64,000 nt of DNA from Eudromia elegans (Eukaryota; Chordata; Aves; Tinamiformes; Tinamidae): assembly GCA_003342815.1 (NCBI GenBank), contig PTEX01000012.1:1583961-1647960 (forward strand), in the 5' to 3' direction. The position numbers were made by a program, and so were the translations under genes. How positions within the stretch are numbered: position 1 is the stretch's first letter; each line of letters opens with the position of its first letter. Below are positions 12,535-26,257 of the stretch, piece after piece. Under the pieces are notes generated by a model. It saw nothing but the letters and a program-made list of their open reading frames with translations. It made no database searches and was not told where the DNA came from.

Positions 12535-14593
12535 AGAAATCAACCTAATCTGAAAATCTTATAAATTATACATGTAGAATGGTAATAGGGCCTCATGAAT
12601 ATGTCAGCTTTTCATCCTTGTACAGCTAAATGTTGCCGCACAGGCGCTACCCAAGGCAGTCACGCCTCTGCCAGTGAGCTGTGGCTGCAAACGAGAGCAG
12701 CAGCACTTCTGTTTCGGTTATGCCCTGCCGGCCTCCTCGTGAGCGGTGAGAAATGGCAGAAGGAAAAGCGACAGCTCAGCCCACAGCAGCACGAGGCGCT
12801 TCCCTCTGCCTGCTCGGGATGGGGCGGATGGGAGAGCAGGGCTCTGCAAAGAGCAGCGTTCTCACGTGCGGGAGGGATGAAAATAATAATTAAAAAAGGA
12901 AATTATATTTTCATCTCAAGTTGAGCCAAAAAATATTTCTTTCTGATTGTTCTCCCATGGCAGCCGGCTGTGCCTCCCAGCAGCACCCGCTTTGGCAAAT
13001 GGGTGCCTGCTCCTCTCCCCTTCCCTCTCATTTTTCCTTAATTCAAAGTGCTCGGCTTCTTGGTGCACGTCTATTGTTTGTGAAAGGCTCCTCTTTCTCC
13101 GTGGTGGTGTCTGGAGTTGCCCTCACCCAAATAAGATGCAGGGATAAAAACAGAGGCACCAGCCTCTGTCAGCTGAGCAATTACCGGGTAGGCCTACAAG
13201 GCAACAGCAGTGGCCACCTTTGATCAGCTCCAGAACTCAAACTATAGGTATCTAATCTATAGATATAATTATATATAATCTGTAATCTGCATAATTATAC
13301 CTACATTATCTACTGATAATGTCCGTCTGTCACTGGCTGTCACCTATCAGTGGGGTGTTTGCTCCCTATTAATTCAATCCCTGATTGCCCTATTGGGTGC
13401 TCCTACAGGGTACCCTGTATGTTTGTGTTTTATTTCCTTTCTGTGTAGTGAACATATGGGGGCAATGAGACTGTTTCTTACCCGGCAGCCACCCCACGGG
13501 AGCCCTTTCAGCCTCAGCTGAGCGGGGCAGGATTTGGACTACGCATTACTGTGTTTGCTGGAGGGACAGTTAGCACAGCAGGTTGCATTTGGTCGGCCTG
13601 AGTATTTATATGCCGTGACCCCACACGTATTAGCACTACTAGCCCCTGCGGGCTGATGAGCTAGATTTTTCGTATTAAGCATTAATGAAAATATGCCGCA
13701 TTACTGGTGGAAAAGCAGGATTATGGACTTGGCGAGGCTTAGTATCAGAAGGTTTAAGGTTTAGCTTGTTTTTTCTTCCTTGGCTAATATTTCCATGCGG
13801 GGAAGTGACCTTGATGTGTGAAGTCGCTCCTACCTGAGAATCCCAAAATCCTGATGCCAGTCACACCACATGCATAGACTTGTACACTGCACCAGCAGCA
13901 AGTGCAGGTGTTTTCCTAGGACTTCAGCATGGAGACCTTTTACAAAAATTCAGATCCAGCAGGAGCCAGATAGATAGCTCTGGATTCCCTTTAAAATCAG
14001 TGGAAAGAAACAGACGCTTCTAGGGCACAGCTCATCCAACCTGTGCTGGATCCAACCTTCTTTAGGACAACTTGTGCCCCCTGAGTGTCTGTGTGTCTCC
14101 ACTGACCATTGTGGCAGTTTAGTGAACCCAGACACAGAGTCCACTGTAAATGCCCAGCTTTGCTTAGGCAAATCCCATCGCAGGTGACCAAATGCTTCCA
14201 GCTCTGACAGTACAAAACAGGGAGAAGGAAGAAGAGTAGGAAACTGAGTGAGATTTCTTGCCTCCTGGCTAGGTTGCCCAGCTCATTTTGTGTCAAATGC
14301 AGGAACTCCACCAAAAAAATGTCAATTGATGCTTTTTTTTTTTGGTCATGAACCCCAAAACTGCACCCCCTCTGCTCACTACAGGTAATTTTTGTGAGAT
14401 TTTAAGCCCATTGCAAACAGGAAAGCTGGGTTATGAAGCCGGTGGGTGCTTGCAGACAACCTCAGGCCTTGCTTCAAGGGGCTGCTGTTCAAGATCTCCC
14501 TGCTGCTCAGGCAGAGCCAGTGTCCTTGGCTTTCTAAGGCTCAGGCAGAGGTCAAGCAATTATTATTTTTCCCCTTAGATTTAGCAGCCTTTT
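12534..14593. other. Intergenic, nothing recognised
   Basis: Mixed composition. A strongly AT-rich stretch with short inverted pieces (ATAATTAT twice) lies at 13240-13320, but its arms are not symmetrical enough to call a structured RNA. Confidence 0.55.
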
Positions 14594-14638
14594 ATATATA
14601 CATATGTGTGTGTATATATATATATATATACACACACT
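14594..14638. repeat. TA/TG compound microsatellite
   Basis: TATATACATATGTGTGTG is followed by about nine TA units and then (CA)4. This is a mixed alternating purine-pyrimidine tract of a kind able to adopt non-B forms. Confidence 0.9.
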
Positions 14639-15064
14639 TTTAAAAATAAATTCTTCCCTCAATACAACATCCCTGGTCTGCAGCCCTCAGCCCCTGATCT
14701 CAGGACAGGTTTCCTCCTTGCTGGAAAGCTGCAGTTGAAACATTTGATTCTTCCTGGCAGGGCATTAGCAAGAAGCTCCCACAGGGGTGCTGAGCAGTCA
14801 GCTGGGCTTCCCCTGTCCCAGAGCAGAGCCCAGCACTCTTCCCATGGATGTGAAATTGCTGTTCTTTCTTGAATGCATCTTTAATAGCACCACTTGTTTT
14901 CTGCACTGTTCCAGAGAGCAGCCCAGCCCCTGTTTGTGCATTACCTCTGCCACAAGGCAGCTTGTCCTTCTCCAGCACTGCCACTTCATGGGGAAGCTGG
15001 AGAATTTTGGAAAGAAGAATAAAGTTGTTTTATTCTCTTTAAAAAAGAAAAAACATAATTAACT

Positions 15065-15091
15065 GAGCTGAAAGAGCTGAAAGAGCTGAAA
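15065..15091. repeat. 9-bp tandem repeat, three copies
   Basis: GAGCTGAAA is repeated three times without mismatch. Confidence 0.9.
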
Positions 15092-18000
15092 GCTTTTCGA
15101 CTGTGTTCCCCTATTACTTGTAATACAAGTGAGCCTGGCTCTCCTACTGTAAAGCTACTCGCTGGCTTTTTCCCCTCATGCATTTCTGATTCCCATTCAC
15201 TGCAGTGGGAAGTATTTACCATTTCCTTGGTACTTTATCTTTTCAAGGTATTTCCAGGATATTTTAAGCAATCTCCAGGAGTTAACAAGGTGTTGACAGT
15301 AGACTGTGCATTTTTACTTGATTTAGAAACACTAACTGTGGGGAACTGCACCTGCGGGTAGAACCTCAACCCTAGAGGAGGCTTTGATCAAACCCACCAA
15401 GGATTTTTTATGGGTTTTTTTTCTATTGACTTCTTTACATTTTAAAGCATGTCTCTCGGCATGTGTAATCAAAAGGACTTAGCAGGATTTCAGCCCAACT
15501 CATAGGCTGAGAAGGGAAAAGCATGGTCACTGGCAGGGCTGCATAGTCTTCCCTCTTCAGCTCTATCTTTCTCCTTTTTTTACATAGACTCAGCCACCCC
15601 CTCAGCTATATCTTCCCATATCTCTCTCATTTTGTAATGAAAAATATATTAGAGCAGAGGACTGACTCTGACTGACAGGCAAGGTAATAAGGTAGGACAT
15701 GTAGAGCAGAGTCCTTGCTGGAGCCGGCTGCAAACTTTCCATCCAGGTTGATTTCCAATGGCAAGCTGGGCTTTTGAAAGCAACAGCATTGTGCACACAC
15801 TCTATCAAAAACATCCATCCCTTGCCAAATATTTTCCAGACAAATCTAGGTTTGGCTTTTGACAGAAAAAAGAAAAAAAATCTCAACACTAAAAATTATC
15901 ACTGCAAAAGCTCTATGTAATTGCTGAAAACGCATACTTCCATACAGAGTATATCTTGCCATGTATCAGTATCATAGTATCAGCAACTTTGTGCATGCAT
16001 CAGTAATAAAAATACCTGTATCATAACACAGAATTCCCGCAGTAAGTGAGAGGAAGAAGAGCAAATTAGGCTACCCACAGTAAGTGAGTTCTTACATGAA
16101 AACAAATATTTCCATTCCCAATGGCTATGCAAGCAGGAGTTTGCTTATTTATGCAGTAAGAGGCTTCTCAGGGCTGGGCAGATGACAGGAGAGGGAAAAC
16201 ATTTTGCACAAAATAACATTTGTCTGTGTGCCTAATACTTTAGATGAATAGAAGACGCTTTAAAACGTAGCCTAGGTACTATAGCAGAGGACGACTAGTT
16301 CAGGCAACAAGATCTAAGTTATTCTGTTTGCAGCTCAGTGTTTGCTATGGCTAAATTTAATCTTGGCTCTTCCAGTGAGTTGCTATATAGTCACAGGTCA
16401 GTCATTTAGCAGTAAATACTGGCTGAGAGCAACTTCCGTGCTCTTTGGGCCATTCTTCTCAAGAGCTGGAGAGGTCCCTGGCCTCGTGGTGCAACAAGTA
16501 ACAGGGAGCACCTAGCACCAGCTTTACTCAGTGACCCCAGAGAAAGCAAACAAACATGAGGTAGGGGCCCAGATCCCGATGCCTGGCGGAGGACCCCACT
16601 TCCCAGAAACCATGACAGCATTTAAAGGAATTTCAGTGTCCCCTTCCCCACATCATCACTGTTTCTCAGGAGCTTTGACCTAGTGCCTGGGCAGGGAGAG
16701 GGCAGAGTGTCCCCTGAACCCCAGCTGGCAGGTAACACCCCAGCTCTCTCCCACCAGCCCCAAGCTAATGGATGCTCAACAGTTGTGTACCCTAGATCAG
16801 TTACGAGGTGCCTCCAGGAAGGTTTAAGGGGCTATCTTCATGCCCCTGTTTTGGGATGTCTATGCTTTGAGACATGGCACATGGGAAAAAAACTAAATAA
16901 GCAATAACTGCTTTGTAGTTATATTAACTGTGCTGGTAAACTGTATTTTGACTTTAAAATTTATAGTAAACATGTGCAATAAATAAGGGTAATCATGCAT
17001 AACATGTCCATGAAAGTAGATGGTACCAAGGCTATTAAAACCATATCAATCAGGCACTGAAGATGGGTTTATATTTAGCACATCCAGCTTTAGATTAAAC
17101 AGACTCTGCTTGCAATTACCCAGTAATTACATAGAGGCATAAAGGCATGTACACAAAACTAGAGCAAGGCAACTGCAAGCCCTGGTGTACACTGCAGTTG
17201 GTAAACTTCATTTTGTCAGGCTTAATTGGCAAAGGGGCTGGTGATGAGCACATGACAAGCACAACAGGCAATAATGCTTTAATAAAGTGATAGAAGCAAA
17301 TGTTTTCCTTCAAACCTCTTCAGCACAGGAAATGTGATTAATTAAGCGCATTCATCTAATTACTGCATGAATTCTCGGGAGGTAAATGTATACTCCAAGG
17401 CAAACACTCTGCGTATGCTTCCAGGGGCTGGATTCAATTCCATCTTTTTTCACCTTGTGTTTACATGTAAACATGAAATAAGCCCTTTTCTTAAGGAAAG
17501 GTTGTATCTATCTGTGGTCGGTATCCAGCATCGGACCAAGGCTTGTCCTAGTCAGCAGCACTCCTCAGAGCTAGTGAGAGCTCTTCCTTCTGGATGACTG
17601 TCTTGCTTCTCCAATACATCCAATGTGACAGAATTGTGACAAAAACTACGCAGCACTGAAAATATTTGTGGTATGATAGCTGTGGTTTAGTAGCTTTCTG
17701 ACATCCTTCTCCTGAACAGCGTTCGGCTGTACAGTTTTGGGATAGCTTTTGTAATTTGTATCAGGAAAAATGTTATCCAAGAGTTCAAGTGCTGTGCAGA
17801 AGAGCATTGACACTCAGTATTGCCTTGGGCACTCTAGGGCCCTTTCCAAGTGCAGGCACCATAAAAACTATTCCCTTATCCCTGCATTGGTACTTACACA
17901 AAGCAATCGTGTTTTCAGAAGCGCTGTGAAGACCCAGTTATCTTGGCTGGGACCGGCGGGGGAGCTGAGTGCGTGGGGCTGCCCGGGTCCAACCGGGGAA

Positions 18001-20492
18001 ATCCTGCGAGCAGGATGTTTGGTGGTGGCCCCAGGCCACCCGGGTGTCCCCTACCCAGGCTGCCCCCCAGCCAGCGCTGCTCAAAACATCCTTCGAAAAC
18101 CCCAGCCCTCGTTTGGCTGGTGCAGGAGGGACAGCAATTGCACAAACAGTTCAGCCCAGGACCGAGCGTGAGCCCCAGCACAGCCTTGGGCTGCTGAGGA
18201 GACACGTACGGGGTCGACGCAGCGCCCCTGGCTGTGGCCAAATCCTTGTGTCAGCTCACGTGGGACAAGGCTGAAGGGGGTGGGACGTGTAACACAAACA
18301 GAGAGGTGTCACAGCCATGGTTTGACATGGTTTTGGGTAGAAACTCTGAGTAAGTGGTGAAGTTGGAGAGAGGGAGACCAGGGGAAAAGGCATCTTAAAT
18401 GCCCACCACCACTACCGCCATCACCACTTCCACTTCATCTCCCTCTCCCTTCCCCAGGGAGAACCCATGCCTGGTGTTTGTAGTCTTTAAAAAACATATA
18501 TCTTTGCTAGGCTATAAATATCCAGCCGTCTATTAACCACACCAATACCCACAATCCAGAGTTTTCCTTCCACTCCATTAATGTAACTAGCACCAACACT
18601 GCTCACCAGCACAAGACCCACCATATTTGTCTCATTAAGCCCAGCAGTGCCTCTCTCTTCCCCAATAAATTCATTTTAGTGGTTTACAGCAGCCCAGTCC
18701 ATAGTACATTTAAAGTCAACAGAGAGACTCTGCCTGACTGCTGTGGGCTTGGATCAGTTCCAAGGGAAATACTTTCCTACTTAAGTAACTCTGAAACAAG
18801 GCGATCACACCAGCAAAAAAACTCATGGAATGTCTCTTGAAAAAAAAATGCGTTGCTGACAACAGAGGGCAAAGTAAACCTAGAACTGGTGATATATTTT
18901 TAATGTTTCTTAAAACAAATAACTTAGAATAATGAAATACTTGCAGGATAGACCCACTTGCGTTTATAGCCTTCCCAGCCCTTCCCAGCTACAGCTGGGG
19001 GGTGGGAAAAATGAAAAGAGAGAGAAAGAGAGATTCGGGTCCAAAGGAAACAGCTAAGGAAAGCAAAACTTTCCCAGGCAATCTGGCAGCTTGCTTGTTT
19101 TCCTGGCATGGGGAAGGAGAGCAGAGGATGGGGATGCCCCATGGTATGGGCAGGCAGGGCCTCTCCTTACCACCATGTTTAGCACCTGCCTCCTGCACAC
19201 GGGCTGACTCACTGCAGCACAACTCTCACGGGAGAGCGGGAAGCCTCCCGAGCGCTTCAGCTGCAGCCGTGGGACACGGATGAGTAAAGCAGAGGTGGCG
19301 CCGCCGCAGAAGGCGGCGAGTCTCTGCTCGGCCTCTGCTTGCTGTCACCGAGCTTGGGAGGCTCCCGCACTGCCAACAGCTCGCTGCAACATTGCCGTGT
19401 GCTGCAGGTGTACACGCAGGGCCAGGCGAGTGTACCCGTGGGGAGGCGTGTGTCTGAGGAGGTTCCCCTAATCATCATTACGATGTAATCAGTGCTCTGC
19501 CCTGCACTAAGTAATTAAGTAATGCTTGCCTTGTTTTGTAACGCTGAGGGAAGAGTTAGTGCCACTTCAGCACAGGGGGCCCGGACATGCCGCCTGCTGG
19601 ATCAGCTGGTGATTCATCTCAGCGGTGAGCTGGTTCCTATCGATGATGAAATGCTCCCCATTGCTTACCTGGGAGGGCAGGGTTTGCTTCGTGTTGAAGC
19701 TGTGCACTCAGCGTGTTCCAATGCTAACGCTAAGGACCTCAGAGATGGACCAAGCTTGGTGGAGCATCACTGAGGTCCATGAGTGTACAAGCATCACAAG
19801 ACGTGTGACTGGTGGATTTACTGCTTGGGGCAACAACCCAAGAAAGGTGCCGGGTGGATGTTGTGGAGCCTGAAGCCTCTCGGTCCTTGGGAAAGGAAAG
19901 GGTCTGTCATCAGTTTGTCCACCTAAGTCATAAATCAAACCCATGCGTAAGTCTCTTGGGGGTGGTTAAACCGGTGCCTGCTATTATAGTGTGTGCATGT
20001 TTGTTTTCATTTGGGTTGCCAGATTTCTTTGCATACTGCTGGCATATACAAACCCTGTAATATCTTTGCCCTAAAAATAATCCAGAATTGCTGCCTATCC
20101 CAATGTAGTGCTATTTGCTGGTTAGGGTTCATACTCTTTGTCCAGAGGTGATGGCATTTCATATATAGCTAGAGCTTATGAAGTACTTGGTGAGGATCAT
20201 GCAATATAAATGGTGAGTATAGACCCGAGTTACTGTTTGGGCTACTAAGGAGACAACCCAAACCTGCATGAGAGAGGAACCAATGATCAACCCCCCACAA
20301 AAGTGTAGCGAAGACACAAGTGAAATTGTACGTGGTGTGATTTGTAAGTGTATTACATGCTGATTTTTTTTAATTCATGATCTCGTTCATTCATGAGCTT
20401 CTTTTCCCTACCGCCCGCCCCCATCTGCCTCCGTATTTGGCTGTCTGCTTCTCAGTTCTTATTTATGGACCGTGCCGAAAGGCAGAAGAGGC
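15092..20492. other. Intergenic, no gene recognised
   Basis: Frames reach 133 codons (plus, 17770-18171), in a GC-rich patch at 17940-18240 with several CpG. A C/A/T-rich low-complexity stretch runs at 18398-18460. No coding or mobile-element signature was found. Confidence 0.5.
19299..19318. other. GC hairpin
   Basis: A perfect 7-bp inverted repeat, CGCCGCC / GGCGGCG, with a 6-base loop. It is an isolated structure in a modestly GC-rich patch. No poly-T tail or gene context makes it a terminator or an RNA gene. Confidence 0.6.
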
Positions 20493-20513
20493 GGGGAGGG
20501 AGGTGTGGGTGGG
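20493..20513 (+). other. G-quadruplex-forming motif
   Basis: Four runs of three or more G (GGGG, GGG, GGG, GGG) are separated by loops of 1, 6 and 1 bases, which meets the usual G3+N1-7 rule on the plus strand. No gene is nearby to suggest a role. Confidence 0.7.
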
Positions 20514-23074
20514 CATAATGACAACAGCTCGAGCCTCAGAGTGAAGAGGCAAGAAGCTGCAAAGCAACGCTGCTTTTTCCTCCTCTTGGGAAGGGAAATC
20601 CCAGGGTTCACAGGTGTGCGATCGTGCAGAAAGGGCTCTGCTCTCCTAGCGTGCAGGAGACCAAGGAAACAGATCTACTGCTGTCAGAGCCAGTGGGGGG
20701 AATAGTGCTCTGAGATGAATCTCAGGCAAGCGCTCTCTGTTGAGGACCCGTGTCCCGTGTTCTCCCCCTGCTTTGTGGCCAAGCCTGGCTAATGGGAGGT
20801 TGCCTCTTAGTTTTAGTTCTCCCCATCACGGAACATGAAGGCAAGACAGCACGACTGTCAAAGAAGTTGGGACCCTGTCCTGTTGAGCACATAGCTCATA
20901 AGATAGAAGGAAAGAGAGGTCTAAAATGAAAGCCAAAGATACCCTGCAATAAAATAAAAGCAAATTAGAAGTACAGTGCAGTAAAATACCCAGGTGCTGC
21001 AGGGCTCCGTCTCCTCTCCCCTTCCTCCCCTACATGGCTGGAGTGCAGTGCATGGCGTGACGGCCACAGGGACCAGGGCTGGCAGCAGCCAGCTGCTGCG
21101 TGGACCCAGCCGAGCTCAGGGGCAGCAAGGAGATGAGATGCTGCACGTTCAGGACCAGATTGCCCATCTCAGTGGTGTGCCTCACCTTTGCTCCCTCACT
21201 ACAACCGCGACAGAGATCAGTCCTCCGCGCTGAGGAAAATGTGCACCTTGTTGAGAGCCCCCGCTCTCAACCGTCCATGTCCGAGTGCCACAGGTCTTGA
21301 AATACACACCAGCACACAGGGAAAATGCCATTTGATGAAAGAAAATAATACAGAGGAGAGCTCTGACCTGGAATCAAGTGGAGTGGGGGGCTCTGGAATA
21401 ACAGAAATACCTGGCGGAGGAAGGAGTAATAGACTCTGCCCATGCTCTTTCCCAGGGGAGTAAAGCAGCAGGTTATTTTCACTACACTGCTAATGTGTAT
21501 TACTTTTCAAAGGTATCCTACAGTTTATACATAGTGAGAAATGGCTAGAAGCGTGCATGTTTTCAGAGTGCTGGTCTGAATAGAAATATTTTTGCAAAAA
21601 AAAAGGCAAGTCAGATATGTCTCAAAGTCTCTGAAAATCAGATTTACCCTAGAATTAACTGGGGGCTGCCTGGGCCAGACACCTCCTTTTTATTTCTTGT
21701 TTATAAAGCTCAGAGCACAACAAGGTCTGGACCTTTGACAGAAGATCTGAGATACCACAATGGTCGTAGAAGTAATGGACTAGAATTTGGTGTGGGTTTT
21801 GAAAAAGCCACCAGGAACCCAACCGAGCACATCCAATGGCGCTTCTGAGGACTCCAGTCCCCAATGTTAACTCTAAAAGACGATTGCAGAAAAATGCCTG
21901 TGTCTGCTGTAGTGTAAATCCCGCGTCGCTGAAGGAGTCCTTGCACAGTGCAAAAATGAATAAAAATGTATTTCCCCATCAGTGTCTGAATGTCCCTTTG
22001 TGGCTCAGGGGATCGCAGCTTTCCTATTTAAATGTCAGTCATGGATGTGTCCAGGCTTTTCTCTGGGAAACCACTCTCCGAGATCCCTGTCTTTTATGCA
22101 CAGTGCTGATACAGGAGAGGGGTGATTCAGCTGGCAGCAGGGTCTGGGAGGCATCAGACGTGGAGAGCGCTAAACAGCGCATCAGACTAGAGAAGGTCAA
22201 GGTGGAGCAAACATTCAGCAAACGCTTATTAAACGCAGAGCCCAGGGGAGCAGAATGAGCTACGCAAGGGGTGGAAGTGCTTCAACGTCCTGGGGACTCT
22301 CTTGTTTCAACAGCGAACACGAGTTGTCAGGGCATCCTACACCCGTGATTTCGCAGCGCCGTGGTTCACGTCCAGCCCAGCAGTCCCAAGCCAAGACGTG
22401 CTAAGCCAGCGGTTTGCAAACAGAAGCTACTTTGACCCAGCACGAGAAACAAGACGAGCCCTCTCCGATTAGAAGGAAGATGCAAGTGTAGCACCAGAGG
22501 GTTCAGTGTGCAGCCTTTCTAACAGCCACGGACTCGGAGGATGATGTTGAAAGCCTGAGCTGCCAAGTTTAGAAAGGAAAATGGATGAAGTATTAATTTA
22601 CTTATTGCTTAAGTGTCTCGGTGAAATACTGTTCAGGATAGGCTGCAATAAAATGAGGATTCTTGGAACTAGGTCGTAATACACAGCAAGGGCATCTAAT
22701 AGAATAGAAAGAGGATTTCAAATCGCCATATAAACATTTCCAAGCCTTCAGCTAAGTGCTCCTTCAAAAAGAGGAGACGTGAACCTGGGAGGCAGTGACC
22801 AGACCCAAAGATGTACATCCCCAGGCACACAGTCCTTAAGCAAAGAGTCTGTTTTCATTTGCAGACCTGCTAGTGATCAGAAGACAGATTTTCTTCACAG
22901 TTTGGGCCTTTTATACTGATTCAATGTTCTGCTCTTTTACTTGCTGCCAGACCTTAGACCAATTAAAGGCAGATTTCCTGTGAGACCACAGAGTTACTCG
23001 TGTGGGTTAAGCACTAGCTGTGGCATTACAATGATCTTCCTCTTCTCCTTCAATTATTTCATAAACAAAGTCAC
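20514..23074. other. Intergenic, nothing recognised
   Basis: The longest frame is 140 codons (plus, 21836-22258), with no motif. No repeat family was recognised. Confidence 0.55.
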
Positions 23075-23510
23075 TCGGCAGCAGGTATCTCGATACCTTG
23101 CGCTGTGCAGTTTTAAGGCACGTGCATTGCCCGGGCCTGGTGTCTCTGTGCTTTCCGTGTACCAGTGCCCTCCACCTAGCAAATGCCGAAGCCCTCGGGA
23201 AGGGCTGCGGATGGGGAGCGCCGCTCGGTCCCGTGGGCATCCGGGAAGTTCTACTCCTTTTCCAGAAATCCTTCCAGCAGCCGGTTTACGACAGCATCTT
23301 TCATCACCGGCGCTCAGCGATACACTGGCTGTTCTTTCGCCCTGGCGAAACAGGGCAGTCGATACCAGTCCTCTCCGTAGGGTTGCCAGCCAGGCCCTCG
23401 TGGCAGCCTTCCAGTCCGGCTGCGCCTTCAGTGGGCTCCAGGCACCCGGGCCAGCCGGCCTGCCGTGCTCCCGACTGACGCGGCGTGTTTGCCGGCCTGG
23501 AGCTGGACTG
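23075..23510. promoter_or_regulatory. Orphan CpG-island-like block
   Basis: Roughly 34 CpG were counted by eye in ~435 bp of GC-rich sequence. The two longest unexplained frames overlap here on opposite strands: 231 codons plus at 22941-23636 and 154 codons minus at 23054-23518. Neither has a recognised motif, and high GC alone makes stop codons rare. An unannotated exon cannot be excluded. Confidence 0.45.
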
Positions 23511-26219
23511 ACCACCAAAGCAAACCCGACAAGGTTGCTCGTCTTGATTTGTTTTGCCTTTTTAAATTTTGTTTTGTTTTCTGGGAACGGATTTCAGCAG
23601 AATTTCACCTACTGCCTCACAAACACATTTATCTAATGTAGCTTGGGACCGTATGCCATCTGCTTGCATTTCGGGCCAAACTGGAAAGTAAAAATTATCT
23701 TTTTTTCTTTTTTCTTTTGTTTTGAAGGAATCAAGGTCAACTCTGCTTTTTCTCTTTTAAATATAAATCTATCTCCAGACTTCAAAGAGCTCAGTTGTCT
23801 CATAGTATGGCAAGGTTGGGAGTCTGCTGGATTTCTCTCTTCTCCCCTGACTCGGCTCTTGCCTCATCCTGGAACAACCCGCGTGTCTCCTGGCCTCTGA
23901 TAAGAAAGCAGGCTTTAAATCAACAGGCAGCATTTAAGATCCGTGGGTCACCGGCGACGTGACTTTCATGTTGTTTTTAATGGTGCTGAGAGCCTTGACA
24001 TTCTGCACTCTTCTCGCAACGCCGTAAACCAGCTGGGAGCCTGGGAAGCCACGAGTGATAAGGGGGCTTGTGCAAACAGAGCACCTGCCTGGGAGTTTTG
24101 ACCATGTCAGCTCTTACATCGCCATGGTTTTATTGCTCAAAGCGGCATGAAAAAGCCGATGAAAAGCTTTCTGCCAACACTTCCCGTTTTGGAAATATCA
24201 CCTAGTCATGACTGAAATGTCTGAAGACACCGTTCTTGAACGGATTTCTTCTGAACAGCATATAAAAATGAAGCATTGCATTACAATCATCGTGGAAACC
24301 TATCAGAACAGAACATTTCAATCTATCATTTTCATATGTTTTCAAATAGGAATGCAAGGTAAGAAAAACAAAGCATGAGAAAACCATGAAACACTTGCAT
24401 TCTAGATGACTTTGATAAAAAATAACAACTATGCCCAAATGGAGCGTTACCAGACACTCTCAAGTTACTCTCAAATTTTATTATGATTTAGGATTTTTTA
24501 ATTTTGAAAATCTCAGGAAGCTGTTCTCAAACTGGTCACCTGGTGAACTCTTTGCAGTAATAAATGTAGTATACATTTTTATTGATTTTGATTCACTGTG
24601 CTTTCTTTATTGCATTCTTCATGCATACAGAAGGTTATTATCTTCCCTAGTTACTGTATTTAAATTGCAGGTATTTACAAGAAATCATACAAAAATAAAG
24701 GTAATTTTAGATGGGGACACAACGTGAAAAAAAAATGATATTTCATAAGAACAGTTAAGAACAGGGTTTTTTTCTTGATAGTTACTTAGATTACTGAGCT
24801 AGTAAAATAGGATACTCAAGGAAAAGGTGCTTCATAACAACACATTTGAAATATAGCATTTTCAAATAATCTCCCAATTACCTCCTCCTCATGGAATTTG
24901 CCTTTGTTTTTCAATGCCTGGAGGAAAAAGAGAAAAAAAAAGAAGTGCTAAAACATGATAAAATGAACTTTGAAGAAAGTGAACGGTGATAACTTAGCTT
25001 GTGTGTTAATAAATCCTGGGCCAGCTACACTGGGGGTTTCACAGCAATAGGACCCTCCACGCTGAACACCTTATCCAGGGATGGTCAGATCTGCTTTTAC
25101 CACTGGGATGTGAGCACAGGTTCCTGCAGTGATCCCAGCAGCAGCGCTATGGCTTGGGAAAGAGTAGGGGGCACCGTGTATGACTGGTTCACTTAAAGGA
25201 TATAATTATGCAGGAAATATACTTTTCTGCAAGAAAATTACAAAGAAGAACAGTGTATCCATGATATTTTTCATGTTCATGCTGGAAGGACAGGCGCGGG
25301 GAGGGGACTGAGGCCGTGCAGATGGGGCTGCCACACCACTGCAGCCACCCACTTATGGTCCACTCGGCTCCTGGCTGGTAGGAAAGGGAGGAGAGACCCA
25401 ACTTTCTCCTCGTGGCTCGTTCCTGTGGTCCTAACAGAAAGTAAATGGGGAAAATAAGTCTATTTTGGATCGTAATCACTGCTGGTTCTTCCATGACCCT
25501 CCTTTGGTGTTTCTGACCCACCAGGGCAGCTTGGGCAGAGAGGAATATTCATGTCTTCAAGGCAGAAGGATGGCAGAGGAAAAAAAAAAACCAACTATTG
25601 ATGAGGTGCTAGGCCCAGGGAAGTCACACTGAGTCCCTCTGCTAGAAACGATTCAAGACTGCAGGTTCCCCTCCTTGCAGCCCTGCTTGGCTGGCAAGCG
25701 CAGGGCACGAGTGCCGGGGAGCACATCAGGGCGTTAGCTCTTGACGCCTTGTAAAACATACGATCCCTCCAATGCACCAGCTGCCAGCTCACGGTTTTCC
25801 TCCTCCGCCCAGTTCACCGCCCTCGCAGCAATATCCTCCCCCTGCCTTGGATTCACAGCAGCAGCAGTGGGTTGCATGAAGCTCCTGTAGTCCAGCCGTG
25901 TCCGTGCTGGGATCACCAACAGCCCCAGGGAGCCCCATAGCTAAAATATTGGTCGGAGGGATTTTATTCAGGCTTTGGCAGGAGCTGAAATGCGGGCTTG
26001 TAGGCCCAAAGCAAGCGTGGGAAAATGCAAGGAGAAGACAAAAATGCCATGTGGACTTACAGTGACAAAACACAGACCATCTAGTTTTTCAGCCCGTACT
26101 GATGCAGCTGCAGGGAACAAAATACTAGCTGCTTGCAGATGTTTTAGCAAGTAGGTAAGTGCCTGGGTCATGCTTGTACTGTGAAATGTTCATGTGAAAA
26201 ACTTGCTCTCAAATCTATT
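23511..26219. other. Intergenic, nothing recognised
   Basis: AT-rich from about 24200 to 25000. Frames are at most 110 codons. No repeat or RNA gene was seen. Confidence 0.55.
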
Positions 26220-26257
26220 TCTAGTAAAAGTACAATGTTCTAGTAAAAGAACAATGT
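26220..26257. repeat. 19-bp tandem duplication
   Basis: TCTAGTAAAAGTACAATGT is followed directly by a second copy differing at one base (T to A at unit position 12). It is a recent small local duplication. Confidence 0.9.

Noticed and set aside
13246..13302. Hairpin RNA in the AT-rich stretch
   Set aside because: The inverted pieces AGGTAT/ATACCT and ATAATTAT are not symmetrically spaced and would not form a continuous stem.
22941..23636. 231-codon plus-strand open frame as a gene
   Set aside because: It has no recognisable domain, lies in a GC-rich block where stops are rare, and overlaps a 154-codon frame on the other strand. It shows no convincing splice or promoter context. Kept only as a finding.
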